Positions 26,587 to 38,049 are shown, counted from the first letter of the stretch. The stretch: DNA of 64,000 nt from Megalobrama amblycephala (GCF_018812025.1 NC_063049.1:34572447-34636446), one strand, 5' to 3'. Numbers and translations: made by a program. The notes: generated by a model not told the origin, from the sequence alone.

Positions 26587-27075
26587 GCCCCGTTTACACT
26601 AGTGCGTTTTCGTTTTAAAACGCATAAGTTCTTCTATACAGTTACGCCTGTCAATTACACTACGCCAGCATGTTCGAACCTCGAAAACGCTGCAGACCCC
26701 ATTTTAGTTTGAAAATGCCAGGGTTGCGTTTCAGTGTAAACGGACCAAAACGGAGACTTTTGAAAACGATGGTGTGGCTGCCCACGTTCGCTCTACGTAT
26801 CTTTGACAACCGTGTAAACAATAACATTGAGACTGAACTGCGATCTTTGCTGGCTTCGTTGTCATTTTTAGCAGCCATTGTGCAGTTAAACTCTGCATTT
26901 TTTTAATACTGCAGCTGCCTACATGCACAAGAGGCAACTGTTCACACTTGCACGTGCATGCCCAGGTGTGTATGAACAGTCATGTGACAAGCGTTTTCGG
27001 CCGTGTAGTGTAGATTGTTTCTGAAACGCTGTGGAAAGGATTTTTAAAACAAAAACGCATTAGTGTAAACGGGGC
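26587..27075. mobile_element. MITE with GCCCCGTTTACACTAGTGCG termini
   Basis: The left end 'gccccgtttacactagtgcg' and right end 'gcattagtgtaaacggggc' are inverted over about 40 bp, including 'cgttttaaaacg' type sequence. It is 489 bp. ORFs at 26660-26937 on both strands are products of the element, not genes. It marks the distal edge of the repeat-free erbb4 downstream region. Confidence 0.85.
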
Positions 27076-27084
27076 CTAAACAGT

Positions 27085-30000
27085 CGCACCACTTTTGATG
27101 CATTTGATACAACTCAAAACCCTGTACTTTCTAACCCATCACCAACAATCCAGTTCAACCATACTCTAAAAGTGGTAAAATAGTTCCGCACTTTATTTAA
27201 ATGTCATAGTTTTCAGCACAGACACGCCTTATGTAAATTCAACTTAACTACTGGCCTATTACTCCTGACAGAAATCAGGCCGGTTTACATTTTAAACAGA
27301 TGTTTGCATACATTTTGCGTACATAATTCATCAAATGTTGAATGAGTGATGGAGAAGAACATTACCACCAGTCATATATCCAGATGTGAGTTGTAGTAAA
27401 GTGCACTTTAAGCATTTTAAAGAGTTGATTCAAGTGTCTGGATCTCAGTGCTGGAGGTTCAAGTATTCACAACCAAGATCGGGATTTACAAATTGCATTC
27501 AACACAGATTCTCTGTGTGCATTTGTACCGTTACCTGATCTGCATAATTATTTTAGTGAATCGGTCGCATCTGCCATTAAACAACGCAATCAGAGGTTTC
27601 ATTCTTAGTGAACTCACCCATCAGATCTTTTTATGCAAAAAAAAAGGGGAATATAAGCCTTCACCAATATCTCACCACTCTTCACATAATCATCTCCAAG
27701 TCATTCAGTTATATTTACACAAGTTCATGTCAAGATGTCTGTCTTGTGTTCTTCTAAATTCTGCTAAAAGTGAGTCACCAATTAACAATGTGCAGCGAGA
27801 CAAAATGTTTGTGCTCCAACGAAACAATATTTCCCAGAAAGTGGAAATGTTTCCAAATATAATGAGTCCCATCCTCTAACAGTCTTTAACTGTGAAAGCC
27901 TTTTCAAACAGTCTCTAATATCCCATTTCCCCTCCATTTTGGTGTAGTTGTTCCTCACTCGAAAGATTTAGTAGAAATTTCCCCACCCTGTATTCACAGC
28001 AGTTGCTACATATGTAGATTTAGACACCCTGACCTGCGGTGATGTTATCAGTAGCATGTGCATGAGGTTCTTGTCTTTAATTGGGTTGAGAGAAGAGCTG
28101 TCCATCCCCCATACGGCAAATGAAAGCTTCAACCCTCTTGGAACAATAAGCAAGAGCGTTTTCATGGAGGATGTACTACTTTAAGCTTTTCATAACCATA
28201 ACCGAAAGCCTTTACATAACTATGCATTGGGTTTTGTCACAAATACAAAAAACAAATGAATAAAAATATCATTTGGCCTTAGTTCTACACACTGTATGTA
28301 CTTCATAACTTTTAAAACATTTCCAAATTCTATAGGAGCTAAAATGAAGCAGTTTCAAGTATCAGTTTCATCTTGTAAAGACATCTTATATTATTGTTAT
28401 AGGTAATCTTAGCGTTCTTTTACTGCAACCCAACTTAAGTTCTGCTCTAATCATATTATTTTTAAGGTTAAAAGCTTGAGATAAATACTTCAGTTAGTAA
28501 ACATCTGTGTTTGGCAAAATTACTGCGCGTCACTAACATTCCCTGATTTTGTTTCCAGTAGAGAGCCAAAAATGTCATTTGTCTAATCTGTTATTACATG
28601 GGAACAGCAATATCCACAATGAAAGGAATTCCACTCTATCTTTGTTATGTTCATTAATTAAAGTGCTCCATGTATCCGTAAACCTTCATACAAAGGAAAA
28701 AAAAAGACAGAGCAAAACAAACGTATGTGGGCGGGTGGTGTTTGCTATCGTCATGTGAGCTATGATTATAATAAATGAGTATTCAATCAGCGCCGTTGGT
28801 GTTTAAAACAAACTCATGCGGCTGTGCCAGGCTGTAAGTGCTATAAAACCATTTCACATCTCCAAACCAGCAACACAACATCATTATTATTCCTCTTAGC
28901 AAAGCATAGTGACTGGCAGTGTTCAAAACTATACATGAATCTCGCCCTAGAAACCGGGATGGCGTGGTTGAAGATGTAGCAGTTGTTTTCCAACATGCTC
29001 ATATAAGCTGCATTATCTTCCTTAACTTGTATCCTTTTGGCTCCATGAGATGCTTCTTATAGAAAAGTTATTAAGGGAGACAGTTCAAATGGAGATGACA
29101 GATTTGAGGCGGTCTCATCTCTGACCTCGGGGCAAATATTCCATTCGTACGTTCTCATTTGTTCCTCATAGTACTGTATGATGGTACTCCTGTCTTCTCG
29201 ATTCCAAAATGTCTCTCATTGCTGCAGTTTTAATGTACCCAGCTACAAAAAGCTGCCATCTTGATCGCAAGTCTTGTGCATCTCATTGACTCGCGCGTGG
29301 ATAAAGTTTCATACAGTTGTAACAGTTTTCCGGCCGTATTTCAGAACTGGAGCCAGGCGTTGTGTGCTGTTGAGTCTTCCGTGCAAACCTGGGCCTCCGT
29401 AGCTGTGTAAATATCCATTCGCCGCAGTAGATCCGTCTACGTGGACGCTGTTGGTCGCTAGTATTGATTTTAGCTTCTAAAGTTCAAGGTAGACCCAATC
29501 TGAGTTTTTTTTCCCACACATTAAATGACAAAATAAGGAAGGCTACCTTAAGGTGACAACTCCGTGAGCGTAGAGATCAATGCTGTCTAGATCGACAATA
29601 AAAATGTTATTACAGTAGACTGTTGCAGATCTGCTTTTATGAAGTTATTGATTTTGTGGCGGGTCTCGTTCATATGCGGGCTGATACTGTTCTCAGCACG
29701 GAGTGCTTCTCTTCATTAAATTGCCTTCACACATGTAGTTTTACAGACGTCTAATGCGAACCGCTGGACTGTTTCCAGTTGTGAATCGTTCCAGTCTTGC
29801 GAATTGTAAGTACAGCTCAATATAAGTAATAAAAAGTGCCTTGTTTGAGTAATATGATATATGTGCATAAAAACACATGAATTATGGAGATATTTCGAAC
29901 AGAACATCACACAATTGTCTTTTGAAGATGTGCCATCCGAGAAGGTTGTGATCAAAGGTCCAGGTTGACACCACACTGTAATGAACATATGTTTTTGTAT

Positions 30001-30650
30001 GTAGCATACAACCAGGCCTGTCGCTTACATTTTTATGAGTTTCCGTTAGTAGGCGACATCAAGGACCTTTTTGGACCCTCATCTCAGGGCCCATGACGAT
30101 ATTCCCAGTACAACACATCTGTCTCACATAATCATGTATGGAGTGCTAAAACAAATTATGTTAAGCAAAGTCATAAATTACAACAGATCATTTCGTAGCT
30201 TCAAATCAAAATCCCAAAAACAAGATAAACAATAAACATTTCTGTAATTGCACAAAAGAATGACTCCTCTCTGCTATTGGATCGACCCACGTTGCATGTC
30301 ATAAACAGTACTTGCTTTCAATGAGATGAGCGTAACATCTACAGTATTTTATATTGGGAACAGTATCGCTTTTCAGTAGTTGGGGTCAGGTAGGGGGAAA
30401 GGTCTTAATGGTGATTGGAGTGAGGAGAGACAAGCAGGAAGGAGCTTTGATTGATGTGGTCATATGTGACCAGTGCCTCCGGAGGAGAAGCTCACCCAAG
30501 TGGATCAGTTCCAGGTCGTTGGAGGTTGGGTGTGAAATCCAGTTCAGAGAGGAGCGGAGAGATCAGGATGCTGGTGTGAGAGCCAGGGTGAGAACACACC
30601 ATGACTCTCTCTTTACCTCCATCTTTCTTTCTTTGTCTCTGTCGTTGTTG
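27085..30650 (-). other. probable erbb4 3' UTR and downstream flank
   Basis: About 3.5 kb directly downstream of the erbb4 stop codon carries no recognisable transposon, unlike almost all flanking DNA. Purged repeats and the long 3' UTRs known for ERBB4 suggest this is mostly untranslated exon. A possible minus-strand AATAAA lies at 27192-27197 and another at 26078-26083, beyond a MITE. The true poly(A) site cannot be read from sequence alone. A 143-codon plus-strand ORF (27448-27879) lies antisense here and looks like chance. Confidence 0.45.
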
Positions 30651-31333
30651 CTACACAACAGTGTTTCTCTGGCGGTAGGGGGGCGGCGGCAACACGGTGC
30701 CCGGTTTTAGCGCATACTCTGACAGGTACTCCTGGTTCTCGGCTACGGCGGGTCGGATCCGGCCGTTCTGCCGATAGAAGAAGCGTGTGCTGCAGTCCTG
30801 CAGATACTCCGGGTTGTGGAGAGTGGCCTTGGGGGGAAGACTGTGCTGCCAGTACTCAGGATTGTCAAATGTCTTTTTGGGCTTTATGTCGGCTTTGATG
30901 GTCCCGGAGTGAGCGGGATGGAGGGTGTGTGTCGGGTGGAGGGTGTGTCCGGGATGGGCGGAGTGGAGGGTGTGGCCTGAGAGGGTGGAAATGCTTTGTT
31001 TGCCTTGGTACAGCGGCTGTGTTGTGATGTGGGCACTGGGTGCTGCTGGTTGCACGGTTTGGGAAAGATTTTGGCTGTTGGAAGTTCCAGCATTTGCTAC
31101 TACTGCTGCTGCCACTGCCGTGTGCGCCACAGGGGCTCCGTTCTTCCTAAGAATGTCGTGGCTTTTTTCCCCAGAGTTGTGGAAGGTGTTGAGGTACAGC
31201 GGGTCATTGACGTACTCATCCTCCATCTTGGGCTGCCCGTTGGAGGTGCTGTGGTAACCTCGCTCCAGAGTATGGACCTCTCCGTTTCTTCGATGGGTGA
31301 CAAAAGGGTTCTCCTCCACGGGGTTGAGATAAT
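30651..31333 (-). CDS. erbb4: erbb4 last coding exon, C-terminal tail with PDZ ligand
   Basis: This 683-nt coding segment completes a split Asp codon and reads [17 protein letters not shown], then [15 protein letters not shown], an insertion rich in Ala, Thr, His and Pro, then [22 protein letters not shown], the [12 protein letters not shown] block, and ends [16 protein letters not shown] before TAG. The tail is the docking platform for Shc/Grb2-type adaptors (NPEY at two sites), WW proteins (C-terminal PPPY) and PDZ scaffolds (TVV terminus). The acceptor is 'tctcacag'. The insertion of about 75 residues between YLNTF and [10 protein letters not shown] is absent from human ErbB4 and encoded by degenerate GC-rich repeats (30903-30985). 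The stop is TAG at 30651-30653. Confidence 0.95.
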
Positions 31334-32669
31334 CTGTGAGAGAAAAGAGCAGTGTGAATAGAGAAGGTGGGCAGATTGAGAACACTGTGCCAGCTAGTGT
31401 CAACTACCATTGATTTAAGGAGGTTTTCTACACAGACTCAATTGAATGCTCTCTGAAGTCCTAGAATTATAGGTATATAGACTGTGCAAGAAATTAGCCC
31501 AATATTTAGTAACGTTTTTTCATACTGTCCTAAAAACTATAAGGCAAGACACTACAGGTGATAAGGGTAAAGATTTTAACTAATATATACAGTATCACTT
31601 CTTCCAAGTTAATTAATCACAGTAGATAGGACTAAACTGGAAAGTCTGGTGTATGTAAGTGCTACTGAATTGGATCTTCAGATGCAAATAAAGTGTAATA
31701 AAAACTTGAATGTGTATTTTGGATATTTTCTTTCCACTAGTCTGAAATAGAAAAGTTATGGAAGCAAAATTAATGCCTGAAAAAGCATGTTTTGCTGTAG
31801 TGTCTAATATAATTAGTCTGGTGCAACTTCACATCCAACAAAGTGCATGGAATGGAAAATATATGTAGATTAGGAACAAAACCAGCAGCACTTGTGGCGT
31901 GGAGGAGTCAAAAATAAACAAAAAACTATGAAACTGGAGCTATGTATCAAAACTTTATTTTGCCAACGCGTTTCGGCACACAGGCCTTCGTCAGGGCTAA
32001 AAAACTCCTCCACGCCACAAGTGCTGCTGGTTTTGTTCCTAAACTACTTGCTGTAGTGTCTTGCATTAATATCTTAGCAACTTTTAATGATTACCAACAG
32101 ACAGCCACTCACAAACTGCTTTAAAGCTTTCCTCATTAAATATGCATTAGATTTGAACAGTCAGAAACTTTCACAGGCTCATTTAATTTCAACATCAAAA
32201 AGGTCAAAATGATGTCAAATGCTCCCTTTGCATATTTATACAGTATATGTATACTGGTTTGGAATGACATGAGGGGGTGTAAATGACAAAAAAATTACAA
32301 TTTTCAATTTGTGGTGACCAATCCCTTTAAAACATCCTGAGTGGATATGGTGAAATATACACAGATGATCAAGCAGTTATTAAACTAGGTTTTGTGCTGT
32401 ATTTGTTGAGGCAATATTATTTATGCAAGAACTCTAACCCAGGGTTTTCAAATTTATGAAGTGAAATCTCGAAACCTGACAACAAAAGATTAATCACTAA
32501 CCACTGGGTAACAGCATGAACAGCATGAATCATTGAACAAAGACAACCCAGGGTTACCACTGACACTGGATAAAAATTTCAACTGTAAAAAGTGTAACAT
32601 CTCTATATGAGCTCTCTTAGATCAATCTCCTCTACCACTCCTGCTTGCTCCAGTTTATTCCTCCAGTAC
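31334..32669 (-). other. erbb4 last intron
   Basis: This 1336-bp phase-1 intron lies between the last two coding exons (donor 'gtactgg', acceptor 'tctcacag'). It holds a perfect 39-bp foldback element (31870-32042) and a partial 'gtgagtaaatgac' type MITE end (32258-32332). Nothing else is recognised. Confidence 0.85.
31870..32042. repeat. Foldback mini-element with perfect 39-bp inverted arms
   Basis: The sequence 31870-31908 (starting ttaggaacaaaaccagcag) recurs as an exact reverse complement at 32004-32042. The 95-bp spacer contains 'aacgcgtttcggc' and 'gccttcgtcagggc', a motif pair I recall from dispersed fish repeats. No coding potential is seen. The lack of arm divergence suggests recent insertion or gene conversion. 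It sits in the last erbb4 intron. Confidence 0.8.
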
Positions 32670-33003
32670 CTGAGGGCTTTTTGTCCTGCATAGCGCTCAT
32701 GTATCCATCCTGGTCGGGCTCAGCTCTGGCTCCACGCTCACACAGTATCACGGTTGGATCTGCGCTGTACCGCTGGCCACTGCTGTCCTCCCCAGTGCTC
32801 GCCCTGGGTGAAGCCTTCTTCCTGAGAGTGCCATTACAGCGACTGTCTTCAAATGCCTCAGAGGACCCTGAGGCCCCCTGCTGGGCCATAGACTGCTTCT
32901 GAGCGGAACAGCCCGGGCTGACCGCGGATACAGCCACGACCCGCGGGATAGTGGCCATCATCTCCTCCATGCCGAAGCTGCCGTCCTGGTATGCAAACTG
33001 GTT
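32670..33003 (-). CDS. erbb4: erbb4 tail exon (NQFAYQDG...DKKPS)
   Basis: This 334-nt exon encodes NQFAYQDGSFGMEEMMAT through SRCNGTLRKKASPRAS and QRYSADPTVILCERGA to DGYMSAMQDKKPS, plus one base of the next codon. It is the middle of the signalling tail. The alignable landmarks in human ErbB4 are NQFVY, CNGTLRK, QRYSADPTV and GYMTPM; the sequence between them is divergent and richer in Ser, Ala and Gln. The acceptor is 'gtttctgcag' and the donor 'gtactgg'. Joining directly to the PPLAY exon gives DPNR-NQFAY in phase, which is the CYT-2-type splice of mammals. Confidence 0.95.
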
Positions 33004-33471
33004 CTGCAGAAACACAAACAAGCCCATTTGTATTTCTGCAGTGATCTATTTCTGTTTACTTTACAATTAAACTCTTCAAAAGAGGCAAATATTTTATGCT
33101 AGCGAGGCTCCAAATATTAATACAGTTTATGAGATTTAATGAAAACTTGGCAACAGTGAATGAACAGATGAGAGTGTAGGAACATAGCTCTCTTGATGCA
33201 ATTAGAAATCTCATCACAATTAAACTTTTTTTTTTTCTTATTCCTAATCCTCAGATTCTCTCCATCTGCCTGTCTTTGTTTTCTCGGTCTTGCTGTGAAC
33301 TTCTTTTTAATAAAGTACTGAGGCGGCAAAACTGTTGCAAAAATTCATGCGGCCCTGGGACAAATTTTTACGGTATCAGATGGTAATACCATGTTAATTG
33401 AATATATACCATGGTACTGAATAATCCCATGCTATATTCATTCATTGTGGTATTTATATGGTTCTCTAAAG

Positions 33472-33663
33472 CACGGGTGGCCAATGTCGGTCCTGGAGAG
33501 CCACAGTCCTGCAGAGTTTTGCTCCAAGCCTAATCAAACACAACTGAACAAGCTAATCAGGGTCTGAAGGGTTACTAGAAAGCTACAGGCAGGTGAGATT
33601 TTATCAGGGTTGAAGCTAAACTCTGCAGGACTGAGGCTCTCCAGGTGACGTTGGCCACCCCTG
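33472..33663. mobile_element. hAT-type MITE with 8-bp target duplication
   Basis: This 192-bp element begins CACGGGTGGCCAA and ends TTGGCCACCCCTG, so its termini are inverted copies. The flanks CTCTAAAG at 33464-33471 and 33664-33671 are exact 8-bp duplications, as hAT transposases produce. The inverted similarity continues inward ('cctgcagagttt' near both ends), making it a foldback. It has no coding capacity. Confidence 0.9.
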
Positions 33664-34039
33664 CTCTAAAGTATTTCAGAGAATACCATGGTATTACCAA
33701 TAATTCAATCAGAATCCAGGCACAAAGATCCATTTAATACCCTTAGTTTTTCTGTTCTACTTTATTAGTTCTACTTTTATTTGTCTTTTTATGTCTGTTT
33801 CCTTTTTTTCCCTTTCCTCTGCCTCTCCACTAACCACAAAACACCCATCTCATCTCTTTTTCTCTTTTCCCATCCTGTCTTCACCATCACACACCCATGA
33901 TGCTCTTTGAGCAGTCTGGAGCTCAGTGCTGTGAATGAAGGGTGTTGTGGCCAGTGTATTAGTCTAAAGAAGAGTAATAAAAGAAACTGTACTTGTATAA
34001 CAGAGGGGAGGGGGGGATCTAATGGATGCCAAAGAGTAA

Positions 34040-35171
34040 TTGTCATTTATTATATCATTTATTATAGCTTGTCAAATTTGCCCCTGTTTGGGTGTGACCA
34101 AAAATACAGTTATTGTGTTTGTTCCTTTAAATGCAAATGAGCTGCTGCTCCTGGCCCACTTTCCAGAAGAGGGCGGAGCTTTAACAGCTTGCATTTCGGT
34201 TGCTTAACAACAAAACTGGAGAATCTCACGCAGCCAAAAGTTTTGTCACTAACAAGGGAAGAAGCTTGTTGTAGTCCCTACCAGCCATTTGTTGTAGTCC
34301 TTAAACAGAGAATTCTTTAAAGATTTACCTCGGCATAGTTGAATAACAAGAGTTCAGTACATGGAAATTAAAAGACCTCCGAAGAACAGGCGAATCTCAA
34401 CATAACACCGACTGTTACGTAACAGTCGGGGTGTACGTCCCCAATATTTGCATATGCCAGCCCATGATCGAGGCATTACACAAGGGCAGCCAGTATTAAC
34501 GTCTGGATCTGTGCACAGCTGAATCATCAGACTAGGTAAGCAAGCAAGAACAATAGTGAAAAATGGCAGATGGAGCAATAATAACTGACATGATCCATGA
34601 TTACATGATATTTTTAGTGATATTTGTAAATTGTCTTTCTAAATGTTTCGTTAGCATGTTGCTAATGTACTGTTAAATGTGGTTAAAGTTACCATCGATT
34701 CTTACTGTATTCATGGAGACAAGAGCCGTCGCTATTTTTATTTTTTATACACTTGCAGTCTGTATAATGCATAAACACAACTTCATTCTTTATAAATCTC
34801 TCCAACAGTGTGTAATGTTAGCTTTAGCCACGGAGCACTATCAAACTCATTCAGAATCAAATGTAAACATCCAAATAAATACTGTACTTACGCAATTAGA
34901 CATGCTGCATGACGAACACTTTGTAAAGATCCATTTTGAGGGTTATATTAGCTGTGTGAACTTTGTTTATGTACTGTTTAAGGCAAGCGCGAGCTCTGTG
35001 GCCGGGGAGCGTGAGCATTTAAAGGGGCCGCAGCCTAAATCGACTCATATTTAATGATTCCCCAAAACAGGCAAAAATCTATGGGGTATTTTGAGCTGAA
35101 ACTTCACAGACACATTCAGGGGACACCTTAGACTTATATTACATCTTTTAAAAAGACGTTCTACGGCACCT
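34040..35171 (-). mobile_element. TTAA-target DNA element (Kolobok/piggyBac-like), copy 1
   Basis: The right end reads 'cggcacc' followed by TTTAA at 35171-35175, that is, an AGGTGCC-type terminus next to a TTAA target. The block 34055-34239 is the reverse complement of 39266-39454 in the second copy, with roughly 85% identity by eye. The left end is truncated or diverged near 34040. A perfect 22-bp palindrome sits at 34408-34429. No transposase ORF is recognisable, so it is probably non-autonomous. Confidence 0.7.
34408..34429. repeat. Perfect 22-bp palindrome
   Basis: The 22 bases centred on the TAC|GTA step (core CTGTTACGTAACAG) are identical to their reverse complement. It lies inside the TTAA-type element and may be a protein-binding or hairpin feature of that family, or chance. 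Confidence 0.85.
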
Positions 35172-37159
35172 TTAAAAGAAATTATCTCCCTTTGCATTGA
35201 ACTTTGAGTGTCGTAACTCAGCAGATGTTGTTTATGCTCAAACAGCATACTAACTAAAGTTAAAAAAAGTGAAGTCACAATCAAACACCCCTTTAATTAT
35301 TCAATAAATGAATAATCAAATTTCCAATATCTAAGGAATAAAAAATAAATATTTAAAAATATATATAAAATATATTTACTTAACACATAATGAATAAAAT
35401 CATATTTCTCAATATTTAATTTAAAATACACAGATTACTACTATCACACGGTACATTCTATCATACCACACAGCCATTTACACAGAATTTACCAACTCAT
35501 ATTTAAAAAAAAAAGTTTAATAAAGTAGTTGTTAATGTTTATGCCAAACCTGACAACAAATAGTTTTTTCCTAGTTTCCCATTAAACATTTACAACTCCG
35601 TGACCAAGGCAGAGCTGAAACACATGCACAAAAATGTGCTTTTTCCATTATGCTCAAACTTCACAACATTTTGAGTAGAGATGAATTTGAGTTAATATTG
35701 CAATCCGCTGTTTGGGTTATTTGGCAGAGTTTTGTTTTCCCAAAGCTCAGTTTATACGGCAAACTGCAGGCGAAAGATTTCTGTAATGTTCCAAAGAGGC
35801 TCTGAAGGATTGATGTCCCTCATTGATATTCATACCGCTCACTCTCTTTTCTCTCCCAGTTAGACGAAAACAAAACGCAAGTTAGAATACAAAATGGCAC
35901 ACATGGTTAGCGAACACGGTCCAGGCGAAAAGAGGAAACATTTCATCACACCCACCCCTCCCACACACTCTCACACCTCACTAAATCCCTTCTAAGTCCC
36001 TGGCAAAGACTGATTGAACCCTGAGATTTTGTCTTTCTAAGTTACAGTTAAGAGCTGTTCGAGCTGCATCCCAATTGATTGTCCTTTCCCATTGCCGGTG
36101 CGCACACCAACAGTTAATAACATGCTCATGGCTTACTAACACAGAGCAAATACCCACACTGGACTTCCTGTCTATAGGCAAATATCATCTTCACTTTAGT
36201 GAGGACCCAGTTATTTACACTGGCATGCCTCTGTAATGAAAGCCCAGGCATGGAGCCCATTATAGGCACACGTGTTTGAGGGCGACTTTATTTTCCTCCC
36301 CCACTCCACAGGAAAACCTTAATGCATGTCACAAAAGCACTGCTGCTTTCTAAGACAAATTAGCATCTATAAATAAAAAAAAGACTGTGTGAATCTCAGC
36401 ATTTCAATACCCTTCATCAACAGGGGGACATTATTTAGGCTATGAATGAGACTTCTTTTTTTGTTGTCATTGCATTCGTGATTTCATATTTCAATGGCAG
36501 ACAAGTTCGTTCTGGGAGATTACAGCATCTGTCAGTGTAGGAATGGTGGGCTGGGCTTTCTGAGATACTCGCATGGGCGGCACTTAATTGGCTAGGGGAG
36601 CATCCATCCACTCCAAGGTCAACGTCAGGTAGATGATAGACTCATCTGAAAACTCAATTCAGCCTCAGACAAGCAATAAATAGAGATTCATAGAGTGAGA
36701 ACTAAAAGTGCATTAAAATGTAAAAGCTATCCTAAAACATGTAAATATGTGCAAAATGCCCAAATTTGAAGGTGTTGCATGCATGATGTATGTGTCAATG
36801 CATCAGCGACCTCTTGTCCTTTGCCTACTAAAGAAATATTTCAATATTTGACAAGACTCAAATGCTACATTCTATACAATTGTCCTGAAGAGTGCCACAA
36901 AAGCTAAATGATTCCAAACCTTTTACCAAAACAAATCTAGGGCTTATTAAAGTATTCAGATGAAGTGGTAGGAAGTTTAAAGAGTTAAAATGATGACAAT
37001 CCAATAATTTTGAAAGAAAATCCAATCTGATTTAGGCACTAAACCTTGACGGAAGTCCCTTTCAAGGCAAGTCAGTTCATTCAAGTCTGGTCACACAGGT
37101 ATAGTACCTATCTTATTGAATAGGGAAACACTCAAAAACTGCTTGTTAAAATTATAATG

Positions 37160-37590
37160 TGCTATTGTAATGGTCAGTAAGAAAAAAAGTTTAAGAATTT
37201 GCTAATGCTCACCAAGGTTGGATTTATTTGCTGAAAACTCAAGTAAAAAACAGTAATGTTGTGAAATATTATTACAGTTTAAAATAACTTTTTTTATATT
37301 TTAATATATTTTCATTTAATAATGACTTTTAAGCAGCCATTATTCCAGTTTTCTACAGAAATCATTTTAATATGCTGATTTGGTGCTCCAGAATAATTTC
37401 TTATTATCAATGGTACAGCATTTTTGTTAAAACCATGATACATTTGAATAGAAAGTTCAAAAGAATATAGAATAATATTGAAATAATATAGATTTGTATA
37501 GTCTTTATTGCCACTTTTGATCAATTTAATGCATCCTCGCTGAATTAAAAAAGAAATCTTACTGACCTCAAACCTTTGAACGCTAACGTA
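37160..37590. repeat. Dispersed ACTACTGTTYAAAAGTTT-type repeat, diverged copy
   Basis: The segment shares 'gctcaccaaggttggattta', 'aacagtaatgttgtgaaata', 'gatttggtgctc' and 'tcttactgacctcaaacctt' with a repeat family also present at 45530-45985, 53750-53925, 57890-57935 and 62990-63140. It is a short, non-coding, MITE-like family I recall from cyprinid genomes. It sits in an erbb4 intron. Confidence 0.7.
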
Positions 37591-37878
37591 TCAGCAATCA
37601 GCACAAAAAGTACATTTAGTATATTTCAGCTTTGGTCTAACCAATTCTCATTTTGCATCACCAAACAAGAAGCAAGTGTTGTAAAGACCAATCCTGCCTT
37701 TGCCAAGTGTCTCTTTATTTAGACAGGACTTTCTTTACTTGAGCATTTCAATTTCCCCCATTCATTGTAATACAAATGGCCCGTCTCTGCTATATACTGT
37801 CGCTGACAGAGCATGGCTTATTAAATTACTGAACCTAAAGACACAGTGTGTGAGTGCGCAAATTGTTAGTACACTCAC

Positions 37879-38049
37879 TCTGTTGGGGTCCATGCGTGAT
37901 CTGGTTGTGTATGCCAGTGGAGGAATACTGAAGGCTTGTGGCACCAAATACTCCTCGGCATCCATCAGATCCTCCAGTTCTTCCTCATCTAGTAGACTTT
38001 GAAAGAACTTACTATCATTGGGGCTGGGCAGCTTCATGCGGTCGTCCCC
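37879..38049 (-). CDS. erbb4: erbb4 tail exon with altered first PPxY motif
   Basis: This 171-nt exon encodes 57 residues, the same number as I count for the human counterpart. It starts [20 protein letters not shown], then an acidic stretch ([18 protein letters not shown]), and ends [19 protein letters not shown]. It forms the juxta-kinase part of the cytoplasmic tail. In human ErbB4 this exon holds a PPIY motif that binds WW-domain proteins (YAP, WWOX, Nedd4-family ligases). Here the six residues read IPPLAY, so the PPxY consensus is lost without a length change. The acceptor is 'gtgccag' and the donor 'gtgagtg', phase 0 on both sides. In mammals the optional CYT-1 exon would follow next. 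Confidence 0.95.

Larger units (their letters stand above)
33004..37878 (-). other. erbb4 intron where CYT-1 would be expected
   Basis: This 4.9-kb phase-0 intron lies between the PPLAY exon and the NQFAYQDG exon. It carries a 192-bp hAT MITE, a TTAA-type element and an ACTACTGTTYAAAAGTTT-family repeat; 35180-37150 shows no recognised element. Scanning the minus strand for a short exon encoding a Pro-Pro-Ala-Tyr-Thr-Pro motif found none. Confidence 0.8.

Noticed and set aside
26660..26937. ORFs on both strands
   Set aside because: Entirely within the GCCCCGTTTACAC MITE.
27448..27879. 143-codon plus-strand ORF
   Set aside because: It lies antisense to the probable erbb4 3' UTR, is Ile/Leu/His-rich as expected from AT-rich DNA, and has no recognisable domain.
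30354..31361. Several plus-strand and alternate-frame minus-strand ORFs over the last erbb4 exon
   Set aside because: They are shadows of the GC-rich coding exon; the erbb4 frame matches known protein blocks.
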